Below, in pieces: positions 42,659-51,571 of a stretch of DNA of 64,000 nt (within the stretch, counting starts at the first letter, position 1; every line of letters begins with the position of its first letter). Made by a program: the position numbers and the translations under genes. The stretch is from Flavimaribacter sp039888615 (GTDB taxonomy: Bacteria > Pseudomonadota > Alphaproteobacteria > Rhizobiales > Rhizobiaceae): NCBI GenBank assembly GCA_039888615.1, contig JBDQQS010000001.1; one strand, written 5' to 3'. The notes below the pieces were generated by a model. It had not been told where the DNA came from and searched no databases. It saw nothing but the letters and a program-made list of their open reading frames with translations.

Positions 42659-44091
42659 AGCGGCGGTTCAGCCTGTGGCCGCCAAGTCTGGCCACCCAGC
42701 TTATTTCTTTGACGCTTGCGGCCATCGTCTTATCCCAGGCCTTCGCGCTCTGGCTGTTTACGGACGAGCGGCGCCTCGCGCTGATGGAGCTGGCTGCCGG
42801 AACCGTTGTCTCGCGCACGGCGGCCTTGGTCGAGTTGCTCGACGAGTCGCCCCCGCAGCTTCACGAGCAGATCCGCAACGCCGCCTCGAGTCCCTTGCTC
42901 TACTACTGGATATCCGATCAGCCGCTGCTGCAGAAGAGTGGAGAGGAACGCGTCAACGAGCGCATCCTCAAGAACCTTCAAAGGCAACTCGGTCCCGGGC
43001 GACAGATCCGGACGGACGCCGGCCGCGACATAGAGATTCCGCGCTACAAGCCGCATCGCGACCACCGCGATGACCGCGACGGCAACAGGGACAGGGCCGA
43101 GCCAGGCGAGCGGTACGACAGGCCGCCCCCGCCGCGGCGCTCGCGCAATGTCCCGCTTGTTTTCGCCATGTCGATCCAGCTCGATGACGGAAACTGGCTG
43201 AACATGGCCGCCGATCTCAGCATGCCGCGTGGGTCGTTTCTACGAACAATACTCGCAGCCGGCCTTATGGGGATTGGCGTAATTCTCGTGATTGCTCTTA
43301 CGGTGCGTCGCCTGACAAAGCCGCTGCGACGGTTGGCCGAGGCCGCGGACGCGCTCGGCCGTGGCGATGATCCGCAGGAACTGAAGGAAGCCGGACCGCC
43401 AGAGGTGCGCAGCGCCATTCACGCCTTCAAAGTCATGCGGGAGCGGTTAACCCGGTTCATCGCCGACCGCACAGCGATGCTGGCGGCGATCAGCCACGAT
43501 CTGAGGACGCCGATAACCTCGCTGCGCATCCGCGCCGAATTCATCGATGACGAGGAAAACCGCGACAAGATGATCGCCACGCTGGACGAAATGCAGCGGA
43601 TGGTCGAGGCGACGCTCTCCTTTGCGCGCGATGAAGCGCAACGCGAAGCGCTTGGCCGGGTCAATCTTGCTGAATTCCTGGACGCCATCGTCGCCGATTA
43701 CCAGGATATGGGACAACCGGTCAGCCTTCAGGTTCCGGAGGATGTTCCGCGGACCATCGTGTCATGTCGCCCGATCGCCATCCGGCGCGCCCTTCGCAAC
43801 CTGATCGACAATGCTGTGCGATACGGCAAGGAGGCTAAGGTCGGCTTCGCGCCGAGACCCGACGGTGTCGAGATAACCGTGACTGACAGTGGGCCGGGCA
43901 TTCCGGAAGAACGCCTCAACGACATCTTCGAGCCCTTCGTCAGGCTGGAGACATCTCGCAGCGAGGAAACCGGCGGCATCGGTCTGGGACTGGCGATCGC
44001 CCGTTCTTCCGTCCAGGCCCATGGGGGCGCGCTGACGCTTGCAAACAATGAAGGTGGCGGGTTGACCGCAAAGATCATGTTACCATCCTGA
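42655..44091 (+). CDS. Sensor histidine kinase
   Basis: The 478-residue protein has a membrane segment at about 15-33, a periplasmic domain to about 195 and a second segment (TILAAGLMGIGVILVIAL). HAMP, HisKA (ISHDLRTPITSLRI) and HATPase (LIDNAVRYGKEA, DSGPGIPEERL, GIGLGLAIA) follow. The periplasmic part contains a charged stretch (KPHRDHRDDRDGNRDR) rich in Asp, His and Arg, close to the membrane-proximal part. This could be a divalent-cation-sensing segment. It is the partner of the regulator directly upstream. Confidence 0.92.
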   Translation: MKRRFSLWPPSLATQLISLTLAAIVLSQAFALWLFTDERRLALMELAAGTVVSRTAALVELLDESPPQLHEQIRNAASSPLLYYWISDQPLLQKSGEERVNERILKNLQRQLGPGRQIRTDAGRDIEIPRYKPHRDHRDDRDGNRDRAEPGERYDRPPPPRRSRNVPLVFAMSIQLDDGNWLNMAADLSMPRGSFLRTILAAGLMGIGVILVIALTVRRLTKPLRRLAEAADALGRGDDPQELKEAGPPEVRSAIHAFKVMRERLTRFIADRTAMLAAISHDLRTPITSLRIRAEFIDDEENRDKMIATLDEMQRMVEATLSFARDEAQREALGRVNLAEFLDAIVADYQDMGQPVSLQVPEDVPRTIVSCRPIAIRRALRNLIDNAVRYGKEAKVGFAPRPDGVEITVTDSGPGIPEERLNDIFEPFVRLETSRSEETGGIGLGLAIARSSVQAHGGALTLANNEGGGLTAKIMLPS

Positions 44092-44242
44092 TTTGCAAGG
44101 TGTCCCGGTGTGACCCGTAAGCAACATGAGAAATGAAATCATGTTACTTTTGGACATTGAAGGGTGACGCACAGCATCTTCATCGTTTAATCGCAAGTAT
44201 TGACATACTTTTGGTTGTTTCGGGTGATGTATTGTGAACAGG

Positions 44243-44677
44243 ATGATCGTGTCGGGCCTGTGCCTGGCGATGGTGAGCGGCTGTGCTGCGCGCCCCGGCC
44301 AAATCGACGGAACTTACGTTTCAACAGCCATCTATAAGGACTAAACGTGCGATCAACTCCTGTCGGAGCGTCGGACGATCGTCGAAAATGTTCGGGTCAT
44401 CACCAAGCAGCAGGCCGACAAGGCTGGCGGCGACGCGGTTGCCGTCGGCGTGGGCGTCGTGCTTTTCTGGCCGGCGCTTTTCCTCCTGGCCGTCGGCAAG
44501 GACAAGGAAGCCGAACTTGCGAGCTACAAGGGCAGTTACGATGCGATCACCAGGGTCGCCATCGAGAAGAATTGCCTGTCTGAAGACGAGATTCGCCGCG
44601 AAGAGGAAGCCTACAAGTAAGCCCAGAAAAAGGCGAAACGCGACAAGGTGCGTCAGGACCAGCAGAACGAAGTTTGA
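44243..44677 (+). pseudogene. Lipoprotein gene with premature TAA
   Basis: ATG 44243 starts a lipoprotein signal (MIVSGLCLAMVSGC) and reads to YVSTAIYKD, then TAA at 44342-44344. The same frame continues TCDQLLSERRTI, then AVGVGVVLFWPALFLLAVGK and CLSEDEIRREEEAYK before TAA at 44618. Similar small bacterial lipoproteins have TCDQ...LFWPALF in one chain, often with an aromatic residue before TCDQ. A single TAC-to-TAA change would account for the first stop. The frame runs on to TGA 44675-44677. Confidence 0.7.
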
Positions 44678-44946
44678 TGTCAGCCTCAGCGAAGTACTGT
44701 TGACGGCTGTCTGTGTGTAATCAAAAGACCACCGTGTTTCCACACCCTGAATATTGCCGACCGAGCGATGGCCGGCGGATCCATTTCGATAGTATTGTCT
44801 GAGTGTTCTGTGAAATTATTAGAAGTTTCACATGTCACATAACGGAATGTTTTCCACAGCACACGGTAAGTGTTCGACAAAAGCTTGCCCTTGTCAGGCT
44901 GGCGTAGCATGTTGTCAGCATCCACATTAGCTGAGTGAATGACTGT
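44621..44946. other. Region upstream of the TetR gene, no intact gene
   Basis: Apart from the last 57 bases of the broken-lipoprotein frame, no gene was found. It contains the inverted repeat GTGAAA-N10-TTTCAC (44810-44831) and direct copies of TTGTCAG near 44895 and 44913. One of these may be the TetR operator. Confidence 0.35.
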
Positions 44947-45570
44947 ATGTCCGTAGCTTATGACGTACTGAACGACGACGATACCTATCATCACGGCAAT
45001 CTGCGTGATGAGCTGATCGCTGCCGCCGTCGATGTGATCGGCCGCGAAGGGGTCGCTGCCCTCAGCCTGCGCGCTCTTGCCCGGGATCTCGACGTATCCC
45101 ACTCGGCGCCCACCCGTCATTTCAAGAACAAGGCCGATCTGCTGTCCGCGATCATGGAAGATGCCTACGAGGACATGCTGACGACGACCGTCGACGCAGG
45201 CTATCTTGCTGGCGACAATCCGGTCCACCGGTTGCGCGCGATGGCGCGAGCCTGCATGCGCTGGCATGTCGACAACAGGGCGTTGAGCGAGGTGATTCGC
45301 AATCCGGACGTCAGTCGCACGGCGGGGCGCAACGTGAAGGAAGTGCTGGCCGCCTTCTATATCCATAGCTCCCGGGCGATACTGGGGGCGCAGGGCCAGA
45401 GCAGGAATCCGGACAGGCCGGTCGAATTCGTATACCTGAACATGATCGTCAGCGTCGTTGGCGCCGCCTCTGTGCTGACGGATCCGGTCTATGTCGAGAC
45501 ATTGCCGGCGCTGGACGCGGATGAGCTCATAGACGACATGGTGGATCACCTTTTCCCGCTGAAGGATTGA
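44947..45570 (+). CDS. TetR/AcrR-family transcriptional regulator
   Basis: The protein has 207 residues from ATG 44947; GTG 44935 is in frame. The N-terminal HTH reads DELIAAAVDVIGREGVAALS, then RALARDLDVSHSAPTRHFKNKADLLSAI, typical of TetR. The C-terminal ligand domain is alpha-helical. The gene precedes a VOC gene on the same strand, with a perfect palindrome between them. Confidence 0.88.
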   Translation: MSVAYDVLNDDDTYHHGNLRDELIAAAVDVIGREGVAALSLRALARDLDVSHSAPTRHFKNKADLLSAIMEDAYEDMLTTTVDAGYLAGDNPVHRLRAMARACMRWHVDNRALSEVIRNPDVSRTAGRNVKEVLAAFYIHSSRAILGAQGQSRNPDRPVEFVYLNMIVSVVGAASVLTDPVYVETLPALDADELIDDMVDHLFPLKD

Positions 45571-45605
45571 TAAATCCCGTCAGACTGTTGCCATGACACG
45601 TATAT

Positions 45606-45619
45606 AGGAATATATTCCT
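45606..45619. promoter_or_regulatory. Perfect 14-bp palindrome upstream of the VOC gene
   Basis: AGGAATATATTCCT lies 28 bases before the VOC start, just after the TetR gene. It is an operator candidate for that regulator. Confidence 0.5.
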
Positions 45620-45646
45620 TGTCGCTGTTTTGGAGAACGTCAACCC

Positions 45647-46012
45647 ATGTCCGCACTTGGTCTCAGAACCTGTATTTACAAAGTCGATGACATCGCCGCC
45701 GCGAAGAAATGGTTCGCGGACGCTTTCGAGGCCCAGCCCTATTTTGATGAAGCATTCTATGTGGGATTCAACGTCGGCGGGTACGAACTCGGTCTATTGC
45801 CGGATTCCCGAAACAAAGCCAGATCAGACAATGTCATGACCTATTGGGGCGTCGAGAACATCGATGCGGAGGTCGCGCGTTTTCTTGAGTTGGGCGCGAC
45901 GGTCCACGAAGAGCCCACGAATGTCGGAGGCGATATCGTGACGGCGTCGGTGCTGGACCCCTGGGGCAACGCCATCGGGCTCATATACAATCCCGAGTTC
46001 GGCAACGGGTAG
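45647..46012 (+). CDS. VOC (glyoxalase/bleomycin-resistance) superfamily protein
   Basis: The 121-residue protein has TGGAG about 13 bases upstream of its start. Two beta-alpha-beta-beta-beta modules are recognisable (CIYKVDDIAAAKKWFADAF; WGVENIDAEVARFLELGATV and ASVLDPWGNAIGLIYNP). The usual metal ligands are not all evident, so the activity is unspecified. Codons 54-60 correspond to the dispersed repeat TCCCGAAACAAAGCCAGATC. Confidence 0.85.
   Translation: MSALGLRTCIYKVDDIAAAKKWFADAFEAQPYFDEAFYVGFNVGGYELGLLPDSRNKARSDNVMTYWGVENIDAEVARFLELGATVHEEPTNVGGDIVTASVLDPWGNAIGLIYNPEFGNG
45806..45825 (+). repeat. Dispersed repeat copy 3, within the VOC gene
   Basis: TCCCGAAACAAAGCCAGATC, identical over 20 bases to copy 1 at 36742. 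Here it encodes residues SRNKARS in the VOC protein. Confidence 0.7.
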
Positions 46013-46253
46013 TGTATTCGTCAAGGCTCGCCTGAGTCTGCATTAATGCGCTTTTGTTGTTTTGTATTTTAATAAAATTAAATTTTGGTTTGATGTATAT
46101 TTAGGAAAACAAGTATTAAAATAAATAAATACTTTTATTAGAATAGGTATACAAATATTAAATTGTACAAAAACGACCCGTCCGTGTAACTAATACGAAA
46201 GGGGAGGGCAGAGACATATGCCGTAGGGCGTATTGTATTGAGGCTTGTATCGT
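46013..46253. promoter_or_regulatory. Very AT-rich leader of the symporter-thioesterase fusion gene
   Basis: Bases 46050-46175 are far poorer in GC than anything nearby. They contain the inverted repeat AAGTATT (46112-46118)/AATACTT (46129-46135). Such AT-rich stretches are typical of xenogeneic-silencer or curved-DNA promoters. No gene is present. Confidence 0.45.
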
Positions 46254-48008
46254 ATGAAAAGTGTTGTATGGGGTGCGTCTGTAGCCTTGTCCTGGATGTG
46301 GGGGCTGGGACTATTTTTTTCCGTGCATTTTACCTTTCTGTATGGTTGGGCGGGCTTGCTCAGCTTCGCCATACCCAACGCGTTGAGTCTTGTTGTCTTT
46401 GGATGGATTGCAGGTCGAGGTAGTCGAAATGCGTCTCTCAAGGCGTGGATCGAAAGCGCGTTTGCTCGCCACGCAGGCTTGTTTTCGCTGTATCAGATCG
46501 CCGCTGTCGCACTTACCCTCTTTGCTCTGATTTCCTACTTTCTTGCGCCGCTTACCTCCACCCCCGCAGTCTTTATGGCCCTTTCCATTCTCGCAATCGG
46601 TGTTTTCATCGGCGAACTGGCGGGAATAGGTCGTCTTGTCAAACTGCATGCCGTCTATCTGGCCGCAGCGGCCGCCGCTGCATTCGTGCTAATCGCAAAT
46701 GGGCCGGCCATCGCTTCGACAACCCAGACGGGCGATCTGTCTTTCTTCGCAGGCCTGCTGTTTCCGATGATTGTCGGCCTCCTCCTCGGGCCGGCCTATG
46801 ACATACAGCAGTGGCAGCGGGCCGTCGAAATGCAGAAGCGCAACGTGCCTGTCGCGCGGAGTTTCGCATTTGGCGGCGTCATCTTTTTCTGTCTGCTCAT
46901 GCTCAATGGCGCGCTCGCCTTGCAGGTGACGGGCGGGTTGGAAGCCGGGGCGTTCATTGGTCGGGATGGTTTCGTCCATGCGCAGTCGGCCATCACGCAG
47001 GCTCTGTCACAGGGCGGCGGATTGCCCCTGATCCTCTATTGCGTCTGGGTCCTGCTTTGCCTTCTGGCGACCTTCGATAGCGCCCAGTCCGCGCTTTCAT
47101 GGTTTCTTCCGACGGTTGTCAACGCCAACGACAACCCATTGCTGCGCATGATGCCGCAGGCTCTGCTGAAATCGACGCTTCCAGCCTTCATCCTGGCCTC
47201 GGGCGCTGCAGTCCTGGTCTGGTCAGTTGGCGGTCACCTGGAATACTTCATGATCGTCTACGCGACACTTTTCGTGCCATACAGCGCTATATTGCTGCGT
47301 GATCTGTGGGACGGATCGAAAAGGACTGAAATCACCACGACGACCCTGTTCGCAGGTCTTGCGTCGTTGCTGGTCATGAGTTCCGGATATCTCAATGATA
47401 TTCCTTTGCTGATGACGGTCGCCGGACTTATAGCGCTGTCACCGCTGCTTATTGAAAGACGCCGCGCGCTATCGGAAAATGGCGAGGAGATCGTGTCCGC
47501 GCCAAAGCTGGACGCCATGGAAATTATGGAAGGTTCGCATGAGAAACAGGTTATCCTGCAGCCTCGCGACATTCTCCCGGCATTCGATCCCGACGGACGA
47601 TTCGACGGCAAGTGGTTCGAGATCAGGCTGACGGCGACCTATTCCGACACGAATTCCGTCGGCAATATCTATTTTGCGAACTACGTGTCCTGGGTCGGCA
47701 AGGCGCGGGAGCTTTTCTTCCGCCGCTGCATGCCGAATTTCGATCTCAAACAGACGCCGTTCTATATCCTGACGCGAAGCTTCAATCACAAGTTCATTCG
47801 CGAAGCCCGCGAGTTCGAGGAAATCATCGTCCGGTTGCGGATCAAGACGTACAATCGAAAATTCGTAAAACTCGAACACAAGCTCTTCAACAGCGCACGC
47901 GAACTGCTGGGTGAGGGAGAGCAGTCCCTGATGTTCGTAACGACCGACAATTACAGCCTGACGGATATTCCGTCCGACGTGGTGGTCGCTTTCACGCCGC
48001 ATGTGTAG
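46254..48008 (+). CDS. Fusion of a sodium/solute-symporter-like membrane domain and a hot-dog thioesterase domain
   Basis: The protein has 584 residues from ATG 46254, with GAGG 10 bases upstream. Residues 1 to about 400 form about 11-12 membrane segments; LLGPAYDIQQWQRAVEMQKR resembles the sodium/solute symporter (SSS) motif. After a linker, residues about 450-584 are a hot-dog fold with ATYSDTNSVGNIYFANYVSW and GKARELFFRRCMP, closest to CalE7/DynE7-type thioesterases, in which the Asn of DTN and the Arg of RE are catalytic. The chain is continuous. It may hydrolyse acyl thioesters at the inner membrane. Confidence 0.82.
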   Translation: MKSVVWGASVALSWMWGLGLFFSVHFTFLYGWAGLLSFAIPNALSLVVFGWIAGRGSRNASLKAWIESAFARHAGLFSLYQIAAVALTLFALISYFLAPLTSTPAVFMALSILAIGVFIGELAGIGRLVKLHAVYLAAAAAAAFVLIANGPAIASTTQTGDLSFFAGLLFPMIVGLLLGPAYDIQQWQRAVEMQKRNVPVARSFAFGGVIFFCLLMLNGALALQVTGGLEAGAFIGRDGFVHAQSAITQALSQGGGLPLILYCVWVLLCLLATFDSAQSALSWFLPTVVNANDNPLLRMMPQALLKSTLPAFILASGAAVLVWSVGGHLEYFMIVYATLFVPYSAILLRDLWDGSKRTEITTTTLFAGLASLLVMSSGYLNDIPLLMTVAGLIALSPLLIERRRALSENGEEIVSAPKLDAMEIMEGSHEKQVILQPRDILPAFDPDGRFDGKWFEIRLTATYSDTNSVGNIYFANYVSWVGKARELFFRRCMPNFDLKQTPFYILTRSFNHKFIREAREFEEIIVRLRIKTYNRKFVKLEHKLFNSARELLGEGEQSLMFVTTDNYSLTDIPSDVVVAFTPHV

Positions 48009-48019
48009 GAGCGGCCCCG

Positions 48020-49294
48020 TCAGCGTTTCAAATCCTCTATGAATCTGACGGCGTTTCCAATCCCGTCTTCCGACCGGATTTTGGAGCCGATCTGCTCGGC
48101 CCTTTTTCTCATCGCCTGATCGTTGACAAGTTGGTCGAATGCGACCGTCAGCCGGTCCACGGTCATCTTTTTTTGCCAGATCGGCGCTGGCCCGACGCCA
48201 ATCCTGTTGACCTGGCGGCCCCAGAACGGCTGATCGGCGAAGAAAGGACATATCAATGTGGGTCTTCCGGCGCGCAAGCCCGCCGCCGTCGTTCCGGCGC
48301 CGCCATGATGGACGACAGCCGCCATGCGCGGAAACAGCCAGTCATGCGGCGCTTCGTCGATCGCCGTGATGGTGTCTGGCAGATCGGTCGCGTCGAGCCC
48401 GCCCCAGCCCCGGGCCAGAATGCCGCGACGCCCGCTTTTGACAAGAGCGTCCACGACCATGCGAGCCTTGCGTTCCGGGCTGCGCCCGGACATGGAGCCG
48501 AAGCCGATATAGATCGGCGGTTCGCCGGCTGCGAGAAAGTCCAGCAGGTCTGCGGGTGGTTGCCATTCCTCTTGCGTGTCGAGAAACCAGTAACCGGTCG
48601 CCATGACATTGTCGGGCCAGTCGGAAGGTTTTGGAATGACATGGTTGGAGTACGCAAAGAGGGCTGGCGCTATATTTCCCTCCGGATCGCGTAGAAGGTC
48701 CAAATTGCGCCGTTTCGCGGGTGTTCCGCTCTGCTTTCTCCACTTTTTAACATAGCGGCCGGCGATCAGCCTCATGAAGAAGTTGACGAGCCCGTAGGTG
48801 AACCGGTTGTAGCCTCGGCCCAGAGGCAATTCGGGAAATCCAACGCAGGGGTAGTCTCCCGTCGGCACGATGAACGGAATGGGGCTCGCCAGAATGGCTG
48901 GTATGCCAAGTTTTTCCGCCATGGCCGGTCCCAGGATCGCCTTGGGATGGAAAAGGATCAGATCGGGGTCTGCCTTGAGCGCTGCTTTCCATGTGTCATC
49001 GAGAAGGCGTTCCTGCATCGGTCCCACCTTGCGCATAAGGCGGAAATTGGCGGCGACCACGCGCAGTACGCCGTTGGTGTCCTCCATCAATTCCTTGCCG
49101 AGATCGCTGTCGATGAGCTGCATGATCTCGTCATTGACATAACCGTAGTCGAGGCCGTGTCCTTCCACAAAGCCGCGAAAGCGCTCGCAGGTCGCCAGCG
49201 TTACGGCGTGACCGGCCGCCTGCAACCCTTTGCCGAGAGCAACATAGGGCTGGACGTCGCCGCGGGTGCCGATGGATGCGATGAAAATCTTCAT
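48020..49294 (-). CDS. UDP-glycosyltransferase (GT1/GT28, sterol-glucosyltransferase-like)
   Basis: The protein has 424 residues from the ATG at 49294. The N-terminus IFIASIGTRGDVQPYVALGKGL is the donor/acceptor-binding GTRGDVQP motif, and the C-terminus has PPIYIGFGSMSG and the nucleotide-sugar motif VVHHGGAGTTAAGLRAGRPT. Relatives glycosylate lipids, sterols or macrolide-type acceptors. It is probably cytoplasmic or peripheral at the membrane. It stands alone, convergent with the fusion gene. Confidence 0.9.
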   Translation of the reverse strand: MKIFIASIGTRGDVQPYVALGKGLQAAGHAVTLATCERFRGFVEGHGLDYGYVNDEIMQLIDSDLGKELMEDTNGVLRVVAANFRLMRKVGPMQERLLDDTWKAALKADPDLILFHPKAILGPAMAEKLGIPAILASPIPFIVPTGDYPCVGFPELPLGRGYNRFTYGLVNFFMRLIAGRYVKKWRKQSGTPAKRRNLDLLRDPEGNIAPALFAYSNHVIPKPSDWPDNVMATGYWFLDTQEEWQPPADLLDFLAAGEPPIYIGFGSMSGRSPERKARMVVDALVKSGRRGILARGWGGLDATDLPDTITAIDEAPHDWLFPRMAAVVHHGGAGTTAAGLRAGRPTLICPFFADQPFWGRQVNRIGVGPAPIWQKKMTVDRLTVAFDQLVNDQAMRKRAEQIGSKIRSEDGIGNAVRFIEDLKR

Positions 49295-49371
49295 GATTCC
49301 CTGTCCCTGACCGGAGTCAGGTAGGAAGTTGGTCGCCGCCGCGCAAGGCGCAGTTGTGACCGGCCGCGATG

Positions 49372-51405
49372 CTATAGCGCGGCGGCCAGTCGGCTGCCCT
49401 GGTCGATGGCTCGTTTCGCGTCCAGTTCCGCCGCCACATCGGCGCCGCCAATGACATGGCTGGAAATCCCGACGGCGGCAAGCCCGTCGGCCAGGCTGTT
49501 GTCGGACAATTGACCGGTGCAGATCACGATCGTATCGACGTCCAGCCATCGCGGGTCGCGGCGATCTTCCCCGAATGAAATCTTCAGGCCGCGGTCGCCG
49601 ATCTCCTCGTAATTGACGTTGCCCACCATCTTCACATCTTTCATCAGCAACGATGCGCGGTGGATCCAGCCCGTCGTCTTTCCAAGACTGGCGCCGTGCT
49701 TTTTCGACTTTCTTTGAAGCAGTGTTATTTCGCGCGGGGAGGGGGCCGGTTGCGGTCCCTCCGTCGCCAACCCGCTGCGATCGACCGCAGGATCGCTGAC
49801 GCCCCATTCGTGTTTCCAGAGGTCCAGATCCTCTGTCGGCGATGGGCCTTCATGGGTGAGAAACTCACATATGTCGAAACCAATGCCGCCGGCGCCGACG
49901 ACGGCGACTTTGCCGCCGACCTTGGCGTTGCCCGCGAGCACATCGACATAGCTCAGCACTTTGGGATGATCGAGGCCCTGAATCTCCGGGATGCGGGGAA
50001 GCACGCCGGTCGCGACGATGATCTCGTCAAATCCCTGCTCACGGAGCGTGGCGGCGTCGACGCTGGCGCCGAGAACCACCTTCACCTGCTGGAGTTCAAG
50101 CTGCCGCCGGTAGTAGTCGATGAGGCCGTAAAATTCCTCCTTGCCGGGAACCTTTTTGGCCATATTCAACTGTCCGCCAATGTCAGCGGCCTTGTCGAAC
50201 AGCGTCACCCGGTGGCCGCGTTCCGCCGCGACGATCGCCGTGGACAGTCCCGCCGGACCGGCGCCGATGATTGCTATCGATTTCGGATTGCTCGTTTTTT
50301 CGTAGACGAGTTCGGTCTCGTTGCAGGCCCGCGGATTGACCAGGCAGGTCGACGTCTTCAGCTGGAATGTATGGTCGAGGCAGGCCTGGTTGCAGGCGAT
50401 GCACGGTGCGATTTCGTCGGATCGGCCCTCCTGCGCCTTTTTGACGAAATAGGCGTCGGCGAGAAATGGACGGGCCATGGAGACCATATCGGCGCAGCCA
50501 TCCGCCAGGACCTCTTCCGCGACCTCCGGCGTGTTGATGCGATTGGAGGTGACAAGCGGAATGTTCACTTCGCCCATCATGCGTTTGGTGACCCAGGCGA
50601 AGGCGCGGCGCGGCACCGAGGTGGCGATGGTTGGTATCCGTGCCTCATGCCAGCCGATGCCAGTGTTGATGATGGAGGCGCCGGCCGACTCGATCGCCTT
50701 CGCGAGCTGAACGACTTCGTCCCAGGTCGAACCGTCGGGCACAAGATCGATCATGGAAAGGCGGTATATGATGATGAAATCGTCGCCGACGGCGGCGCGG
50801 ACGCGTTTGACGATCTCGACCGGCAGCCGCATCCGGTTGGCGTAGGAACCGCCCCAGTCGTCCTCCCGTTTGTTGGTATGGGTAACCAGGAACTGGTTGA
50901 TGAAGTAGCCTTCCGACCCCATGATTTCGACGCCGTCATAGCCGGCTTCGCGGGCAAGCGCCGCGCAATTTGCAAAATCGGAGATCTGCTTCTCGATTCC
51001 CGCTTCATCCAGTTCAATCGGCGCGAAGGGAGAGATCGGAGACTTGACGCCGGACGCCGACACAGCGCGGTGGTGATAGGCGTAGCGTCCCGTATGAAGG
51101 ATCTGCATGGCTATCCTGCCGCCTTCTTCGTGGACGGCGCGCGTCACGGGCAGGTGATGGGCGATCTCGTCTGTTTCCGAAAGCTTGCCGGCGTTCGGGA
51201 ACGCCGAACCTTCGACATTCGGCGCCACGCCTCCGGTGACGATCAGGCCGACGCCGCCTCGGGCGCGCTCCGCAAAGTAGGCGGCGACGCGATCATGCGC
51301 GCCGCGGTCCTCAAGCCCGGTGTGCATCGATCCCATGAGGATGCGGTTTGGCAGTGTTGTGAAACCGAGATCGAGCGGCCTGAAGATATGCGGATAGTGC
51401 GACAT
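49372..51405 (-). CDS. fadH: NADPH-dependent 2,4-dienoyl-CoA reductase-like flavoprotein (FadH)
   Basis: The 677-residue protein has an N-terminal FMN TIM barrel of the old-yellow-enzyme type (FRPLDLGFTTLPNRILMGSM; QILHTGRYAYH), a [4Fe-4S] motif CIACNQACLDHTFQLKTSTC, and a C-terminal FAD/NADPH domain (SIAIIGAGPAGLSTAIVA; KVAVVGAGGIGFDICEFL). Length is normal for FadH (about 670). It reduces 2,4-dienoyl-CoA in unsaturated fatty-acid oxidation; dimethylamine dehydrogenase-like enzymes share the architecture. Confidence 0.9.
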   Translation of the reverse strand: MSHYPHIFRPLDLGFTTLPNRILMGSMHTGLEDRGAHDRVAAYFAERARGGVGLIVTGGVAPNVEGSAFPNAGKLSETDEIAHHLPVTRAVHEEGGRIAMQILHTGRYAYHHRAVSASGVKSPISPFAPIELDEAGIEKQISDFANCAALAREAGYDGVEIMGSEGYFINQFLVTHTNKREDDWGGSYANRMRLPVEIVKRVRAAVGDDFIIIYRLSMIDLVPDGSTWDEVVQLAKAIESAGASIINTGIGWHEARIPTIATSVPRRAFAWVTKRMMGEVNIPLVTSNRINTPEVAEEVLADGCADMVSMARPFLADAYFVKKAQEGRSDEIAPCIACNQACLDHTFQLKTSTCLVNPRACNETELVYEKTSNPKSIAIIGAGPAGLSTAIVAAERGHRVTLFDKAADIGGQLNMAKKVPGKEEFYGLIDYYRRQLELQQVKVVLGASVDAATLREQGFDEIIVATGVLPRIPEIQGLDHPKVLSYVDVLAGNAKVGGKVAVVGAGGIGFDICEFLTHEGPSPTEDLDLWKHEWGVSDPAVDRSGLATEGPQPAPSPREITLLQRKSKKHGASLGKTTGWIHRASLLMKDVKMVGNVNYEEIGDRGLKISFGEDRRDPRWLDVDTIVICTGQLSDNSLADGLAAVGISSHVIGGADVAAELDAKRAIDQGSRLAAAL

Positions 51406-51571
51406 TGAGACGTTTCCTGCTGGCTTTTTGCTTGCGGTTTGAATGATTGGCTTGCTCGTTGCCGGCGGTTTCCCGTCTGGGGCCTGCCGTCACGCAATGG
51501 TCCCGGCCGGGATTGTCCACCCACTGGCCGGGCGATACGAAAACTGGACTTCGATGTTCCTCCCACCGATA

